A stretch of DNA of 64,000 nt from Pseudacidovorax sp. (GTDB taxonomy: Bacteria > Pseudomonadota > Gammaproteobacteria > Burkholderiales > Burkholderiaceae_C), in NCBI RefSeq assembly GCF_017991995.1, contig NZ_JAGOPN010000013.1, forward strand, positions 124,001-188,000. Direction: 5' to 3'. Each line of letters opens with the position of its first letter. Within the stretch, counting starts at the first letter, position 1. Below the pieces are notes generated by a model. The model worked only from the letters and a program-made list of their open reading frames with translations, made no database searches and had not been told where the DNA came from. Shown in pieces: positions 27,772 through 39,416 of the stretch. The position numbers were made by a program, and so were the translations under genes.

Positions 27772-28758
27772 TTGAGCGAACTACACACCTTCCTCTTCGA
27801 CGGCCTGCCGGTGCGCGGCATGATCGTGCGCCTGGACGGCGCCTGGCAGGAGATCCTTGCCCGCCGCGCCGCCAACACCCAGACGGGCGCCTATGCACCG
27901 CCCGTGGCCGAACTGCTGGGCGAGATGACCGCCGCAGCCACGCTGATGCAGGCCAACATCAAGTTCAAGGGCTCCTTGATCCTCCAGATCTTCGGCGACG
28001 GGCCGGTCAAGGTGGCCGTGGCCGAAGCGCAGCCCGACCTGAGCCTGCGCGCCACGGCCAGCGTGGTGGGCGATGTGCCGGCCACCGCCGGCCTGGCCGA
28101 CCTGGTGAACGTGGGCAACAAGGGCCGCTGCGCCATCACCCTCGATCCCAAGGAGCGCCTGCCGGGCCAGCAGCCCTACCAGGGCGTGGTGCCCCTGTTC
28201 GGCGACCGTGGCGAGCGCCTGGGCAAGCTATCGGACGTGCTGCAGCACTACATGCTGCAGAGCGAGCAGCTCGACACCACGCTGGTGCTGGCCGCCGACG
28301 AGCAGGTGGCCGCGGGCCTGCTGATCCAGCGCCTGCCGCTGGCCGGCGAGGCCAATCTGGCCGGCAGCGCCACCGCGCGGGACGAGGACGAGATCGGCCG
28401 CAACGAGGACTACAACCGCATTTCGACGCTGGCCAGCAGCCTCACGCGGACCGAACTGCTGTCGCTGGACATCGAGACCATCCTGCGGCGCCTGTTCTGG
28501 GAGGAGCGGTTGCTGCGCTTCGCGCCGCGCGACGGCATGCTTGGCCCGCGCTTTGCATGCACCTGCAGCCGCGACCGCGTCGCCAGCATGATCCGCAGCC
28601 TGGGCCGCGAGGAGGCCGACGACATCCTGGCCGAGCAGGGCCGCATCGAGGTGGGCTGCGACTTCTGCGGTCAGCAATACCGCTTCGATGCTGTCGACAC
28701 GGCCCAGATCTTTGCAGGGCCGCCGGGGCAGGTGCCGGGCAGTTCAATCGTTCAGTAA
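27772..28758 (+). CDS. hslO: Redox-regulated chaperone Hsp33
   Basis: Holdase that is silent under reducing conditions and becomes active when its zinc-bound cysteines are oxidised. The 328-residue product has the N-terminal core domain (FDGLPVRGMIVRLDGAW, LLGEMTAAATLMQANIKFKG). The C-terminal redox switch has the four cysteines at 263 and 265 (CxC) and 296 and 299 (CxxC in GCDFCGQQYRF). The start is TTG at 27772 preceded by GAGGAAAG; no ATG fits the family N-terminus. It lies downstream of the gamma-carbonic-anhydrase-like gene. Confidence 0.96.
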   Translation: MSELHTFLFDGLPVRGMIVRLDGAWQEILARRAANTQTGAYAPPVAELLGEMTAAATLMQANIKFKGSLILQIFGDGPVKVAVAEAQPDLSLRATASVVGDVPATAGLADLVNVGNKGRCAITLDPKERLPGQQPYQGVVPLFGDRGERLGKLSDVLQHYMLQSEQLDTTLVLAADEQVAAGLLIQRLPLAGEANLAGSATARDEDEIGRNEDYNRISTLASSLTRTELLSLDIETILRRLFWEERLLRFAPRDGMLGPRFACTCSRDRVASMIRSLGREEADDILAEQGRIEVGCDFCGQQYRFDAVDTAQIFAGPPGQVPGSSIVQ

Positions 28759-28867
28759 TCGTTCAGCTTTGTCCTTTTTGTTTAGCTGCGGCTTCCGCGG
28801 AGTGTCGTCCGCGCCACAGAGGCAGGTCCATTGGGGGGATGGGAGCAGATTCCTTGTGTCACAACCC

Positions 28868-28896
28868 TTGACGCTTTTGTAAGCCGGTTCCACGAT
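28868..28896 (+). promoter_or_regulatory. Weak candidate promoter upstream of the small basic exported protein
   Basis: TTGACG at 28868-28873 is separated by 17 bp from CACGAT at 28891-28896, a poor -10 match. It lies about 50 bp before the start codon at 28947, in an unusually T-rich part of an otherwise GC-rich region. Confidence 0.35.
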
Positions 28897-28946
28897 GGGG
28901 TGTCGGCCGTTCGCGGTCGGCTTCAATCAACTATCTCGAGGACGAT

Positions 28947-29306
28947 ATGAACACCAAGAACCTCTTTGCGGCAACTGCAGCTCTGGCCGTCGCGCTTCTG
29001 GCCGCCAGCCCCGCGATGGCTGACGATCCGACCAAGGAACCGCCGACGCCTGCCGCCAAGAAGACCACCAAGGCCGAGCGTGCCGCCGCACGCGAGAAGC
29101 GCAAGGCCGACATGACCGCTGCCGAAAAGAGCGGCACCGCTCCCACCGGTGGTGAAGCCACGGCTCCCGAGAAGCAGACCAAGGCCATCTCGGGCACGCA
29201 CGAGTCGCGCAAGGCCGAGCGCGCGAAGAAGCGCAAGGAAATGGCCGCCGCCAACAAGGCTGGCGCCATCCCGGCTCCGACCGAAGCCGGCGAACCCAAG
29301 AAGTAA
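28947..29306 (+). CDS. Small Lys/Ala-rich exported protein of unknown function
   Basis: A 119-residue protein with a clear Sec signal peptide (hydrophobic core to about residue 22, cleavage after SPAMA). A highly charged Lys/Ala/Glu-rich mature part with no Cys follows. It contains two similar blocks, KKTTKAERAAAREKRKADM and RKAERAKKRKEMAAANKAG, suggesting an internal duplication. The composition resembles TolA-like or histone-like tails found in Burkholderiales, but I recognise no named family. GAGGACGAT precedes the ATG. It probably has its own transcript, given the gap of almost 190 bp upstream. Confidence 0.8.
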   Translation: MNTKNLFAATAALAVALLAASPAMADDPTKEPPTPAAKKTTKAERAAAREKRKADMTAAEKSGTAPTGGEATAPEKQTKAISGTHESRKAERAKKRKEMAAANKAGAIPAPTEAGEPKK

Positions 29307-29320
29307 CCGGCCTTCGCTGA

Positions 29321-30958
29321 GTGGCACAGGCGCATGCCGGCCGCGTGGCGCGCCACGCTCATGCTGGCGCGTCGCCGGTTCCGTGGGTGGGATGGCTGGT
29401 TCGGTGCCTGGGGCTCGGACTTGTTGCGCTGCTCACCGCCTGTGCCAGTCTGCCCGAACCGTCCGTCGCCGCGGCACCGTCCTTCGCGGCGACGGACGTT
29501 GGGCCCACACCCCTGGCCCATATCGCTGCGGCCAGTCTCGCGGCGGACGCGGCGTCGCGCGGTCGTTCCGGCTTCCTGCTCATGCCCGAGGGGCCCACGG
29601 CCCTGAATGCCCGGATTGCACTGATCCGGGCTGCGCGTAAGACCCTCGACGCGCAGTACTACATCCTCCAGGACGACGCGACAGGCCTGCTTTTCCTGAG
29701 TGAACTGCTCGATGCATCGCGCCGCGGCGTGCGTGTGCGCCTGCTGGTCGACGACCTGTACACCCCTGGCAAGGACCAGCTCTTCGCTGCCCTGGCCTCC
29801 CAACCGAATTTCGAACTGCGCCTGTTCAATCCGCTCGCCGTGCGCAGCGGTCCATTGGCTTGGCGCGTGGCGCTTTCCCTGGGCGATCTGCGGCGCGTCA
29901 ATCGCCGCATGCACAACAAGCTGCTAGTGGCTGACAACAGCGTGGCGATCACGGGCGGTCGCAACATCGCTGACGAATACTTCATGCGCAGCGACCAGGC
30001 CAACTTCGTCGACATGGACCTGCTCGCCGCCGGGCCGGTGGTGCCGGCGCTGTCGAACAGCTTCGACGACTTCTGGAACAGCCGCCAGGTGAGGCCCATC
30101 GGCAGCCTGATGGAATTGCCGCCCGACGATGACCGGACCCGCCGCGTGCTGGCCGAACGTTGCGAGGACCGGCGCGACCTGCTGCCCGAGGCGGCCACCG
30201 ATGTGCTCGGTCACCCGCCCGTGAGCGTGCAGCTGGCCGCGGGCCGGCTGCTCCTGACCGAAGGCGACGGCCGCGTGGTGTCGGACGTGCCCGAGAAGAT
30301 CACCTACGACGACCCCGAAGCCAGCTTTGCCGACAGCGTGAGCCAGCGAACCATCGCCATGCTCTACGGCGCGCGGCGGGAGGTGCTGATGGTGTCGCCG
30401 TACTTCGTCCCGGGCCAGGCCGGCCTGGCACTGTTGCGGGAGCAGGCCGCCAGGGGCGTTCAGGTGCTGGTCTTCACCAATTCCCTGGACGCCACGGACG
30501 AGACCCTGGTGTATTCCGGCTATGCCCGCTACCGGCTCGCCATGCTCAAGGCCGGCGTGAAGATCTACGAACTCGGCTCGCGGCTGGTGCCCAAGGAACG
30601 CCGCTTCGGCGAATTCCGGCATTCCAGCGCGCGGCTGCACGCCAAGATCATGCTGGTGGACCGCGAGCGCGTCTTCATCGGCTCGATGAACCTCGATGGG
30701 CGCTCCGCCCGCCTCAATACCGAGGTGGGCGTCATCATCGAGAGCCCGGCCTTGATCGAGCAGTTCGGCGCGCTGATGCCGGTGCGCGAACTGGGCGCCT
30801 ACGAACTGCGCCTTCGCAAGGACGTCGACGACGTGCAGTGGATCGAGCACCACACGGACGGCAGCGAGGCGGTGCTCGACGAAGAGCCCGGTGCCAACGT
30901 CATCGACCGCGTGCGCGACTGGCTCCTGCTGAAATTGCTGCCCGAAGACGTACTGTGA
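29321..30958 (+). CDS. Phospholipase D-family lipoprotein (cardiolipin synthase-like)
   Basis: A 545-residue protein with two HKD catalytic motifs, HNKLLVAD followed by NSVAITGGRNIADEY, and HAKIMLVD followed by RERVFIGSMNLDGRS. These define the PLD superfamily, which makes or breaks phosphodiester bonds in phospholipids. Unlike ClsA it has no two-helix N-terminus. Instead a hydrophobic segment ends in a lipobox-like LLTAC (Cys41), so it may be an envelope lipoprotein. The start GTG 29321 lacks a good ribosome binding site; a GTG nine codons further in is an alternative. It starts 14 bp after the small basic protein gene and may be co-transcribed. Confidence 0.88.
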   Translation: MAQAHAGRVARHAHAGASPVPWVGWLVRCLGLGLVALLTACASLPEPSVAAAPSFAATDVGPTPLAHIAAASLAADAASRGRSGFLLMPEGPTALNARIALIRAARKTLDAQYYILQDDATGLLFLSELLDASRRGVRVRLLVDDLYTPGKDQLFAALASQPNFELRLFNPLAVRSGPLAWRVALSLGDLRRVNRRMHNKLLVADNSVAITGGRNIADEYFMRSDQANFVDMDLLAAGPVVPALSNSFDDFWNSRQVRPIGSLMELPPDDDRTRRVLAERCEDRRDLLPEAATDVLGHPPVSVQLAAGRLLLTEGDGRVVSDVPEKITYDDPEASFADSVSQRTIAMLYGARREVLMVSPYFVPGQAGLALLREQAARGVQVLVFTNSLDATDETLVYSGYARYRLAMLKAGVKIYELGSRLVPKERRFGEFRHSSARLHAKIMLVDRERVFIGSMNLDGRSARLNTEVGVIIESPALIEQFGALMPVRELGAYELRLRKDVDDVQWIEHHTDGSEAVLDEEPGANVIDRVRDWLLLKLLPEDVL

Positions 30959-30979
30959 GGGCGCGGGCCGCGGCCGTCC

Positions 30980-31972
30980 TCAGCGTTCGAAGGCGCTGTA
31001 GCGGATGTCCGGGGCGCTGGTGTTGTGTCGGGAGGGCTCGCTGCGGCCGAAGCGCACCTCTCCCACCCCCGAGGCGCGCCCGAAGTCCGGCAGCGGCTGC
31101 GTGTGCGCCACCGCACCGGCGTCGCCGCTGCCGTGCCAGCGGACCTCGCTCATGTCGGCGTTGTCTGCCGCCACATACATCGACCGCAGCACCGAGAAGG
31201 GCTGCATGCCGCGGACCGGCCGCGAGAAGCGCACGTCAAGCGCCGTGCGCTCGCGGCTGACCTCGGCAAGGCGGATGCGTGCAGCGCCCCCACCGGCGAA
31301 TCGCAGGTCGAAGCGGATATCGGGCTGTGTGCGAATGCGGATGTCCCGGATGTTGACCACCGGCCGGCCCTCCTGGCGCACCGGGCCCAGCAGCATCGAG
31401 GAGCCGTAGACGCCGTCCCCGAAGCGGGCCAGCGGCAACGGCTTGATGCGCCAGTAGCCGTCCGAGGGGTACATGACCAGCGCTTCCTTCATCTGGCCGT
31501 CGATCCGGCGATAGACCTGGATCATGTGGAAGCCGCGGTCGCGCTTGCCGTCCACTTCCACCGGCACCTGCTGCGGCCGCCAGAACACCGGCAGCGTCAT
31601 GCCCACGATGCGCCACTTGGCGTCCTCGTGCAAGGTGACGGTGCGTGGCTCGAAGCGGTGTTTGGGGTCGGTCGGATGATCGCCGCCGTCGAAGTTGCAG
31701 CCGGAGAAGTCGGGGGCGGTGGTGTCCTGCGCGATGCGTTCGATGTAGCCGGGTTGCAGCGCCTCGACGGTGAAACGCTTGACGCCGCCACGCAGCAGCA
31801 GCGAGACGTTGTCTTCCTCGGCGCATCGCGTCGGCTTCGTCTGGTTCTCGACCGTCACGGTAGTGGCCGCGGCCTGGGCGGCGGGCGGCATTCCTGCCGC
31901 GAGTGCGATCAGTGCGGCACAGGCGGCGAGCGCGCGGCGGATGGGGAAGGGGGCGGATGTCCGGAGGTGCAT
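30980..31972 (-). CDS. Exported protein of unknown function
   Basis: A 330-residue protein that I cannot assign to a family. An N-terminal signal peptide (Arg-rich start, hydrophobic 15-30, cleavage near AAQAA) is followed by a mature part rich in beta-like alternation and aromatic residues. Two Cys (in TRCAEED and SGCNFDGG) could form a disulfide, which fits a periplasmic or secreted location. Charged tryptophan and tyrosine motifs such as DGYWRIKPLPLARFGDG stand out. It converges on the phospholipase D gene with a 21-bp gap. The start codon lies just 7 bp after the stop of the gene upstream at 31980. Confidence 0.75.
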   Translation of the reverse strand: MHLRTSAPFPIRRALAACAALIALAAGMPPAAQAAATTVTVENQTKPTRCAEEDNVSLLLRGGVKRFTVEALQPGYIERIAQDTTAPDFSGCNFDGGDHPTDPKHRFEPRTVTLHEDAKWRIVGMTLPVFWRPQQVPVEVDGKRDRGFHMIQVYRRIDGQMKEALVMYPSDGYWRIKPLPLARFGDGVYGSSMLLGPVRQEGRPVVNIRDIRIRTQPDIRFDLRFAGGGAARIRLAEVSRERTALDVRFSRPVRGMQPFSVLRSMYVAADNADMSEVRWHGSGDAGAVAHTQPLPDFGRASGVGEVRFGRSEPSRHNTSAPDIRYSAFER

Positions 31973-31979
31973 GAGTGGG

Positions 31980-32624
31980 TCAGCCCGCGGCCGGCGTCTG
32001 CCGGGCAGCGATCAGGTCGGTGAAGAGGCGGTGCTCGCAGTCAGGGTCGGAACAGCGCTCGCAGTTCCACGCCGGCGCGCGCAGGTGGCGCGGGGGGGCC
32101 GGTGCCTCTTCCCGCGCATCCAGGGCTGCCTGCAGCGCCGACCAGGCGCGGGACATGTGTTGGGCGGCGTCGCGGCCGTGAATGACGGCGCAAGGCAGGC
32201 CTGCCGCGGCGAACCCCGCCCGCAAGCGACCGTCGAGAACCTGCTCGTCGTGGCCTGCCGTGTCCTGTGGGGGCAGCAGCAGGGTGAAGGCATGGCCGCG
32301 CTCGGCGGCGACCAGCGAGGGGGGCCAGCTTTCGACCGGGACGCCCCTTTGGGCGAGCAGGGCGATGGGACTGCCGGCCGCCACGACGAGTGCGTCATGG
32401 CGCGCTTGATCGATCCGCATGCGCCAGGCATGGGCCCGTGCAAGCGCATCGGCGGGAGCCGGCGGGCGTTCGGGTGCGTCGGTCGGCGCCATCCCGACCA
32501 ACGCGATGGCCTTGATGCCCCGCTGCATGAAGCGGCGGGCCAGCGCGTCGACCAGTTGCTCCCCGTCTGCCGCCGACACACCCCAGACGGCGATCACGCT
32601 GCCGGTGCCGAGGCGCGGTGTCAT
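31980..32624 (-). CDS. Degenerate NadR-like AAA_28 ATPase, putative pseudo-kinase
   Basis: A 214-residue protein whose outline resembles the NadR-type P-loop kinases common in Burkholderiales. The N-terminal strand is IAVWGVS, the middle has a RIDQARHDALVVAAG segment, and the late part has GHDEQVLDGRLRAGFAAAGLPCAVIHG. The P-loop itself is missing: where G-x4-G-K-S/T is expected the sequence reads GVSAADGEQL, with no Lys. A C-terminal CERCSDPDCEH motif could bind zinc. ATP binding is therefore doubtful. The gene is 35 bp downstream of ftsB on the same strand and could be the operon's tail. Family assignment is from memory of related sequences. Confidence 0.6.
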   Translation of the reverse strand: MTPRLGTGSVIAVWGVSAADGEQLVDALARRFMQRGIKAIALVGMAPTDAPERPPAPADALARAHAWRMRIDQARHDALVVAAGSPIALLAQRGVPVESWPPSLVAAERGHAFTLLLPPQDTAGHDEQVLDGRLRAGFAAAGLPCAVIHGRDAAQHMSRAWSALQAALDAREEAPAPPRHLRAPAWNCERCSDPDCEHRLFTDLIAARQTPAAG

Positions 32625-32659
32625 GGGAGCGGCAGCGCGCGCATTCTTGACGCGCCGTC

Positions 32660-32938
32660 CTAGCGCGCGATCTGCACCAGGATCTCGTTGGGTTTGACCA
32701 TGCCCAGCTCCTGTCGCGCCCGCTCCTCGGCCATCTCGATGCCTTCCTTGAGGTCGTTGACCTCGGACTCGAGCCGCTCGTTGGTGTGCTGGGCGCGGAG
32801 GTTGGCGGTCTTCTGGTCTTCCAGGTTCTTGCGCAGCTTGGACACGTCGGGCAGGCTGCCGCGGCCTGTCCACAGCTGGAGCTGCAGCAGGCCGAGAAGG
32901 CACAGCAGGATGGCCGGGATGACGAGGCGCGTGCGCAT
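32660..32938 (-). CDS. ftsB: Cell division protein FtsB
   Basis: A bitopic septal protein that forms the FtsQ-FtsL-FtsB complex. The 92-residue product has an N-terminal membrane helix (LVIPAILLCLLGLLQLQLW, about 5-23). A periplasmic coiled coil follows with heptad pattern (LRKNLEDQKTANLRAQ, RLESEVNDLKEGIEMAEERAR), then the conserved ELGMVKPNEILVQI tail, where FtsB carries its E-x-x-x-x-x-P-G/N-E motif. It is positioned 65 bp after eno, as in many betaproteobacteria. Confidence 0.93.
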   Translation of the reverse strand: MRTRLVIPAILLCLLGLLQLQLWTGRGSLPDVSKLRKNLEDQKTANLRAQHTNERLESEVNDLKEGIEMAEERARQELGMVKPNEILVQIAR

Positions 32939-33003
32939 CGCCGCTCAGCCGATCTGCACTGGCACCGTGGCCCGCACCACGCCCGAACTGGAAGACCGGC
33001 GCA

Positions 33004-34290
<1,287 letters not shown>

Positions 34291-34338
34291 TCAGGGTTCT
34301 CCGGTTTTTTGAAATCGGTTCAGGCGGGCGTGCCGCGC

Positions 34339-34629
34339 TCAGACGCCTTCGACGGCGATCATGTTCATGATCGCGGCGCCGGCACGGGCCTCGCGGGCCT
34401 TCTTGTATTCGGGGGTCTCGTAGAAGGCCTTGGCCTGCTCGAACGTGGCGAACTTGAGCAGCACCACGCGCGTGGGCTGCCAGGTGCCTTCGAGCGGCTC
34501 GACCTGCCCGCCACGCACGCAGACCTCGGCGCCATGCGCCTGCATGGCGGCGGAGGACCACTTCTTGTATTCCTCGTACTGCGTCGGGTTGGTGACTTCG
34601 ACGTGGGCGATGACGTAGCCGCTGGGCAT
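34339..34629 (-). CDS. DUF1330-family protein
   Basis: A 96-residue small alpha/beta protein of the DUF1330 family, with a dimeric ferredoxin-like barrel fold. Signatures are YVIAHVEVTNPTQYEEYKK, then EPLEGTWQPTRVVLLKF and AKAFYETPEYKKAREAR. Function unknown; some authors suspect small-molecule binding. It is located between hepT (14-bp gap) and eno (48-bp gap). Related species often have it directly between kdsA and eno, which makes the mntA-hepT pair look like an insertion. Confidence 0.9.
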   Translation of the reverse strand: MPSGYVIAHVEVTNPTQYEEYKKWSSAAMQAHGAEVCVRGGQVEPLEGTWQPTRVVLLKFATFEQAKAFYETPEYKKAREARAGAAIMNMIAVEGV

Positions 34630-34643
34630 GTTGCAGGTGTCCT

Positions 34644-35072
34644 TCAGTTCGAATCGGGGAATTGGCGCGACAGCAACAGGCCGGCGAAGCGCAGCAACCC
34701 GTCCAGCTCGTGCCGGATGACAGCGACCACGATGGCCACATCCAGGCTCTGGTACTCGTGGACCGCGATGTTACGAAAGCCAACCATGCGGCCCAGCACA
34801 GCCGCCAGGTCGGCGTCGATCACGCCCTCTTGCTGCAGTGTCGCAAACACTTCGCGCGCACTGCCCGGCAACGCCCAGCCCTGGGCCGCGATCACCATGT
34901 TGCCCATGCCGATCGCCAGTTCGCAGGCACGTTGCACGTTGAGGATGGCAGCGTCCTGACGCGAGAAATCGGTCATGAAGTCTGCCGCCGCAGCCAGCTC
35001 TTCGCGGGCGCGGCGCACGCAGCGCTCGAGACGGGCGCTCTTTTGCGCCAGGGCGTCAGCAAGGGCCGTCAT
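34644..35072 (-). CDS. hepT: HepT-like HEPN-domain RNase toxin
   Basis: A 142-residue all-helical HEPN protein of the DUF86/HepT group. The active-site R-x4-6-H motif is complete, with Arg100 and His105 in RNIAVHEY, and the Y107 that MntA adenylylates is present. In characterised type VII pairs HepT cleaves RNA (tRNA 3' ends in one system). It is silenced when its partner MntA transfers AMP groups to that tyrosine. The ATG (35072) overlaps the mntA stop as ATGA. All catalytic residues look intact, so the toxin is probably functional. Confidence 0.9.
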   Translation of the reverse strand: MTALADALAQKSARLERCVRRAREELAAAADFMTDFSRQDAAILNVQRACELAIGMGNMVIAAQGWALPGSAREVFATLQQEGVIDADLAAVLGRMVGFRNIAVHEYQSLDVAIVVAVIRHELDGLLRFAGLLLSRQFPDSN

Positions 35073-35488
35073 GGACGCGCTTCTCCCGCGCGAAGCAGTC
35101 GATGGGCCAGTTGCTTCACCATCGGCTGCCGCCATGCCTGCATGTGCTGGTACTCGCTGAGCACGAATGCGCAGTAGCCCGTCAGCGCCACCGGGTCCAG
35201 GCTGAAGAGGAGGCGGCCGGTGGCCAGGACCTGATGCTGCATCACGGTGGACAGGCGCCGGAAGTCCAGCAGGTCCACGTCGACGCCAAACTGCGCTGCG
35301 ATTTGTTCGGAGGCTTCCCACCGAAGCTCGGGCGACAAGGGGGCCGGTAGATCCACTGCGATGTCCAGATCGCTGTGGGGGCCGAAGCGGCCAGAGGCCG
35401 CACTGCCGAACAGCCAGGCAGCCCGCGCCTGCGGCAGCGCGTTGCGCAGCGCGGCGACGATCCGGTCCTGGCTGGGCGGCAGGGTCAT
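35069..35488 (-). CDS. mntA: MntA-like minimal nucleotidyltransferase antitoxin
   Basis: A 139-residue MNT-domain protein. The nucleotidyltransferase motif G-S-x10-D-x-D is perfect (Gly28-Ser29, Asp40, Asp42), with a third acidic site around VDVDLLD (70-75). In known pairs it AMPylates HepT and so neutralises it. The start ATG (35488) overlaps the kdsA stop codon (ATGA) and its own stop overlaps hepT, so the antitoxin is translated first and coupled to both neighbours. That gives it no obvious separate promoter; expression should follow kdsA. Confidence 0.9.
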   Translation of the reverse strand: MTLPPSQDRIVAALRNALPQARAAWLFGSAASGRFGPHSDLDIAVDLPAPLSPELRWEASEQIAAQFGVDVDLLDFRRLSTVMQHQVLATGRLLFSLDPVALTGYCAFVLSEYQHMQAWRQPMVKQLAHRLLRAGEARP

Positions 35489-36342
35489 GCGTTGAAGCTG
35501 TCTTCCAGAAAGCCGTTCTTCTTGGTGATGCGGTCGAGTTCGACCAGCGTCTCGAGCAGCGCCTTCATGTGCTTGAGCGGCACGGCGTTGGGGCCGTCGG
35601 ACAGCGCGTTCTTGGGGTCGGGGTGCGTCTCCATGAACAGGCCTGCCACGCCCACGGCCACCGCGGCGCGCGAGAGCACCGGCACGAATTCGCGCTGTCC
35701 GCCGGAGCTGGTGCCCTGGCCGCCCGGCAGCTGCACAGAATGCGTGGCGTCGAACACCACCGGTGCGCCGGTCTCGCGCATGATCGCCAGGCCGCGCATG
35801 TCACTGACCAGGTTGTTGTAGCCGAAGCTCGCGCCGCGCTCGCAGGCCAGGAAGTTGTCGTCCGGCAGGCCCTTCTCGCGGGCGGCCGCGCGCGCCTTGT
35901 CGATCACGTTCTTCATGTCGTGCGGCGCGAGGAACTGGCCCTTCTTGATGTTCACCGGCTTGCCCGACTGGGCAGCGGCGCGGATGAAATCGGTCTGGCG
36001 GCACAGGAAGGCGGGCGTCTGCAGCACATCGACCACCTGGGCGGCCTCGGCGATGTCCTCTTCGGAATGCACGTCGGTCAGCACCGCCACGCCAAGCTCC
36101 TGCTTCAGCTTGGCCAGGATGGCCAGGCCCTTCTCGCGGCCCGGACCGCGGAAGCTCGTGCCCGAGGAGCGGTTGGCCTTGTCGAAGCTGCTCTTGAAGA
36201 TGAAGGGAATGCCCAGCGAACTGGTGATTTCCTTCAACTGGCCCGCGGTGTCCATCTGCAGTTGCTCGGACTCGACCACGCAGGGCCCGGCGATCAGGAA
36301 GAAGGGCTGTTGGAGCCCGACGTCGAAGCCACACAGTTTCAT
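35485..36342 (-). CDS. kdsA: 3-deoxy-8-phosphooctulonate synthase (KDO-8-P synthase)
   Basis: Condenses arabinose 5-phosphate with phosphoenolpyruvate in the KDO branch of lipopolysaccharide synthesis. The 285-residue TIM-barrel product has [21 protein letters not shown], and the loop [57 protein letters not shown] and [11 protein letters not shown] follow. The LCRQTD and CxxRG segments distinguish KDO8PS from DAHP synthase. It lies 23 bp downstream of pyrG, and its stop overlaps the mntA start codon, an unusual fusion of essential LPS synthesis with a toxin-antitoxin pair. Confidence 0.97.
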   Translation of the reverse strand: MKLCGFDVGLQQPFFLIAGPCVVESEQLQMDTAGQLKEITSSLGIPFIFKSSFDKANRSSGTSFRGPGREKGLAILAKLKQELGVAVLTDVHSEEDIAEAAQVVDVLQTPAFLCRQTDFIRAAAQSGKPVNIKKGQFLAPHDMKNVIDKARAAAREKGLPDDNFLACERGASFGYNNLVSDMRGLAIMRETGAPVVFDATHSVQLPGGQGTSSGGQREFVPVLSRAAVAVGVAGLFMETHPDPKNALSDGPNAVPLKHMKALLETLVELDRITKKNGFLEDSFNA

Positions 36343-36365
36343 GCTTGCTCCTTGGCGCCGGCCGC

Positions 36366-38105
<1,740 letters not shown>

Positions 38106-38169
38106 TCAGTTCGGTCACATCGCGTGACGCAGGGCTGGGGCCGGGCGGCGCTCCCTCTACACTGCCCGG

Positions 38170-39396
38170 ATGCAACAAGACCTGGCGGGCAAGCACATCC
38201 TCCTGGGCCTCACCGGCGGTGTGGCCTGCTACAAGTCGGCCGAGCTGTGCCGTCTGTTCGTCAAGGCCGGCGCGACCGTGCAGGTGGTGATGACCGAAGC
38301 CGCCACGCAGTTCATCACGCCGGTGACCATGCAGGCGCTCTCCGGCCAGCCCGTGTACCTGTCGCAATGGGACGCGCGGCAGGCCAACAACATGCCCCAC
38401 ATCAACCTGGGCCGGGAGGCGGATGCGATCGTGCTGGCGCCGGCCAGCGCCGACTTCATCGCACGGCTGGTGCAGGGGCGCTCCGACGAGCTGCTCAGCC
38501 TGCTGTGCCTGGCCCGTCCGCTGCAGCGCGTGCCGCTGCTCGTGGCGCCCGCCATGAACCGCGAGATGTGGGCCCACCCGGCCACCCAGCGCAATCTGCG
38601 CCAACTCGCAGACGATGGCGCCCGGGTGCTGGGCGTGGGCCAGGGCTGGCAGGCCTGCGGCGAGACCGGCGACGGCCGCATGCTGGAGCCGGCCGAACTG
38701 CTCGAAGAGGTCGTGGCCCACTTCCAGCCCAAGGTGCTGCAGGGCGAGCATGTGGTGGTCACCGCCGGCCCCACCTTCGAGGCCATGGACCCGATCCGCG
38801 GCATCACCAACCATTCCTCCGGCAAGATGGGCTTCGCCATCGCCCGCGCCGCGCGCGAGGCCGGCGCCCGCGTCACGCTGGTGGCCGGCCCGGTGCACCT
38901 GCCCACGCCGCGTGGTGTGCAGCGCGTGGACGTGGCTTCGGCCCAGCAGATGCTGCAGGCCGTGCAGGCGGCCGTGGTCGATGCCTCGGTGTTCGTGGCG
39001 ACGGCGGCGGTGGCCGACTGGCGGCCGGCCGATCCGCAGATGCACAAGATCAAGAAGGACGGCAGTGGCCAGACGCCGGTGCTGCGCTTCGTCGAGAACC
39101 CCGACATCCTGCACACCGTCGCACAGGGCGAGCGGGCGCGTGGGCGGCAACTGTTCTGCGTCGGCTTCGCGGCCGAGAGCGAAAACCTGCTCGAACATGC
39201 CAAGGCCAAGCGCCAGCGCAAGGGCATTCCGCTGCTGGTGGGCAACATCGGGCCGCTGACCTTCGGTCAGGACGACAACAGCCTGCTGCTGGTCGACGAG
39301 CAGGGCGCACGAGAGCTGCCGCGGGCCTCCAAGCTCGCGCTCGCCCGCGAACTCGCCTCCGAAATCGCTGTCCGGCTGCGGCCGTGGCGCGGCTGA
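38170..39396 (+). CDS. coaBC: Bifunctional PPCS ligase / PPC decarboxylase
   Basis: Catalyses two successive steps of coenzyme A synthesis, joining cysteine to 4'-phosphopantothenate and decarboxylating the product. The 408-residue protein has the flavin-dependent CoaC domain first: [12 protein letters not shown], His77 in [16 protein letters not shown] and Cys163 in the substrate lid [10 protein letters not shown]. The CoaB domain follows with [26 protein letters not shown], the conserved VADWRPA and KIKKDG. The next gene begins 20 bp later and leads into dut. Confidence 0.97.
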   Translation: MQQDLAGKHILLGLTGGVACYKSAELCRLFVKAGATVQVVMTEAATQFITPVTMQALSGQPVYLSQWDARQANNMPHINLGREADAIVLAPASADFIARLVQGRSDELLSLLCLARPLQRVPLLVAPAMNREMWAHPATQRNLRQLADDGARVLGVGQGWQACGETGDGRMLEPAELLEEVVAHFQPKVLQGEHVVVTAGPTFEAMDPIRGITNHSSGKMGFAIARAAREAGARVTLVAGPVHLPTPRGVQRVDVASAQQMLQAVQAAVVDASVFVATAAVADWRPADPQMHKIKKDGSGQTPVLRFVENPDILHTVAQGERARGRQLFCVGFAAESENLLEHAKAKRQRKGIPLLVGNIGPLTFGQDDNSLLLVDEQGARELPRASKLALARELASEIAVRLRPWRG

Positions 39397-39416
39397 GGCT
39401 TCCCATCCTTCTGCCG

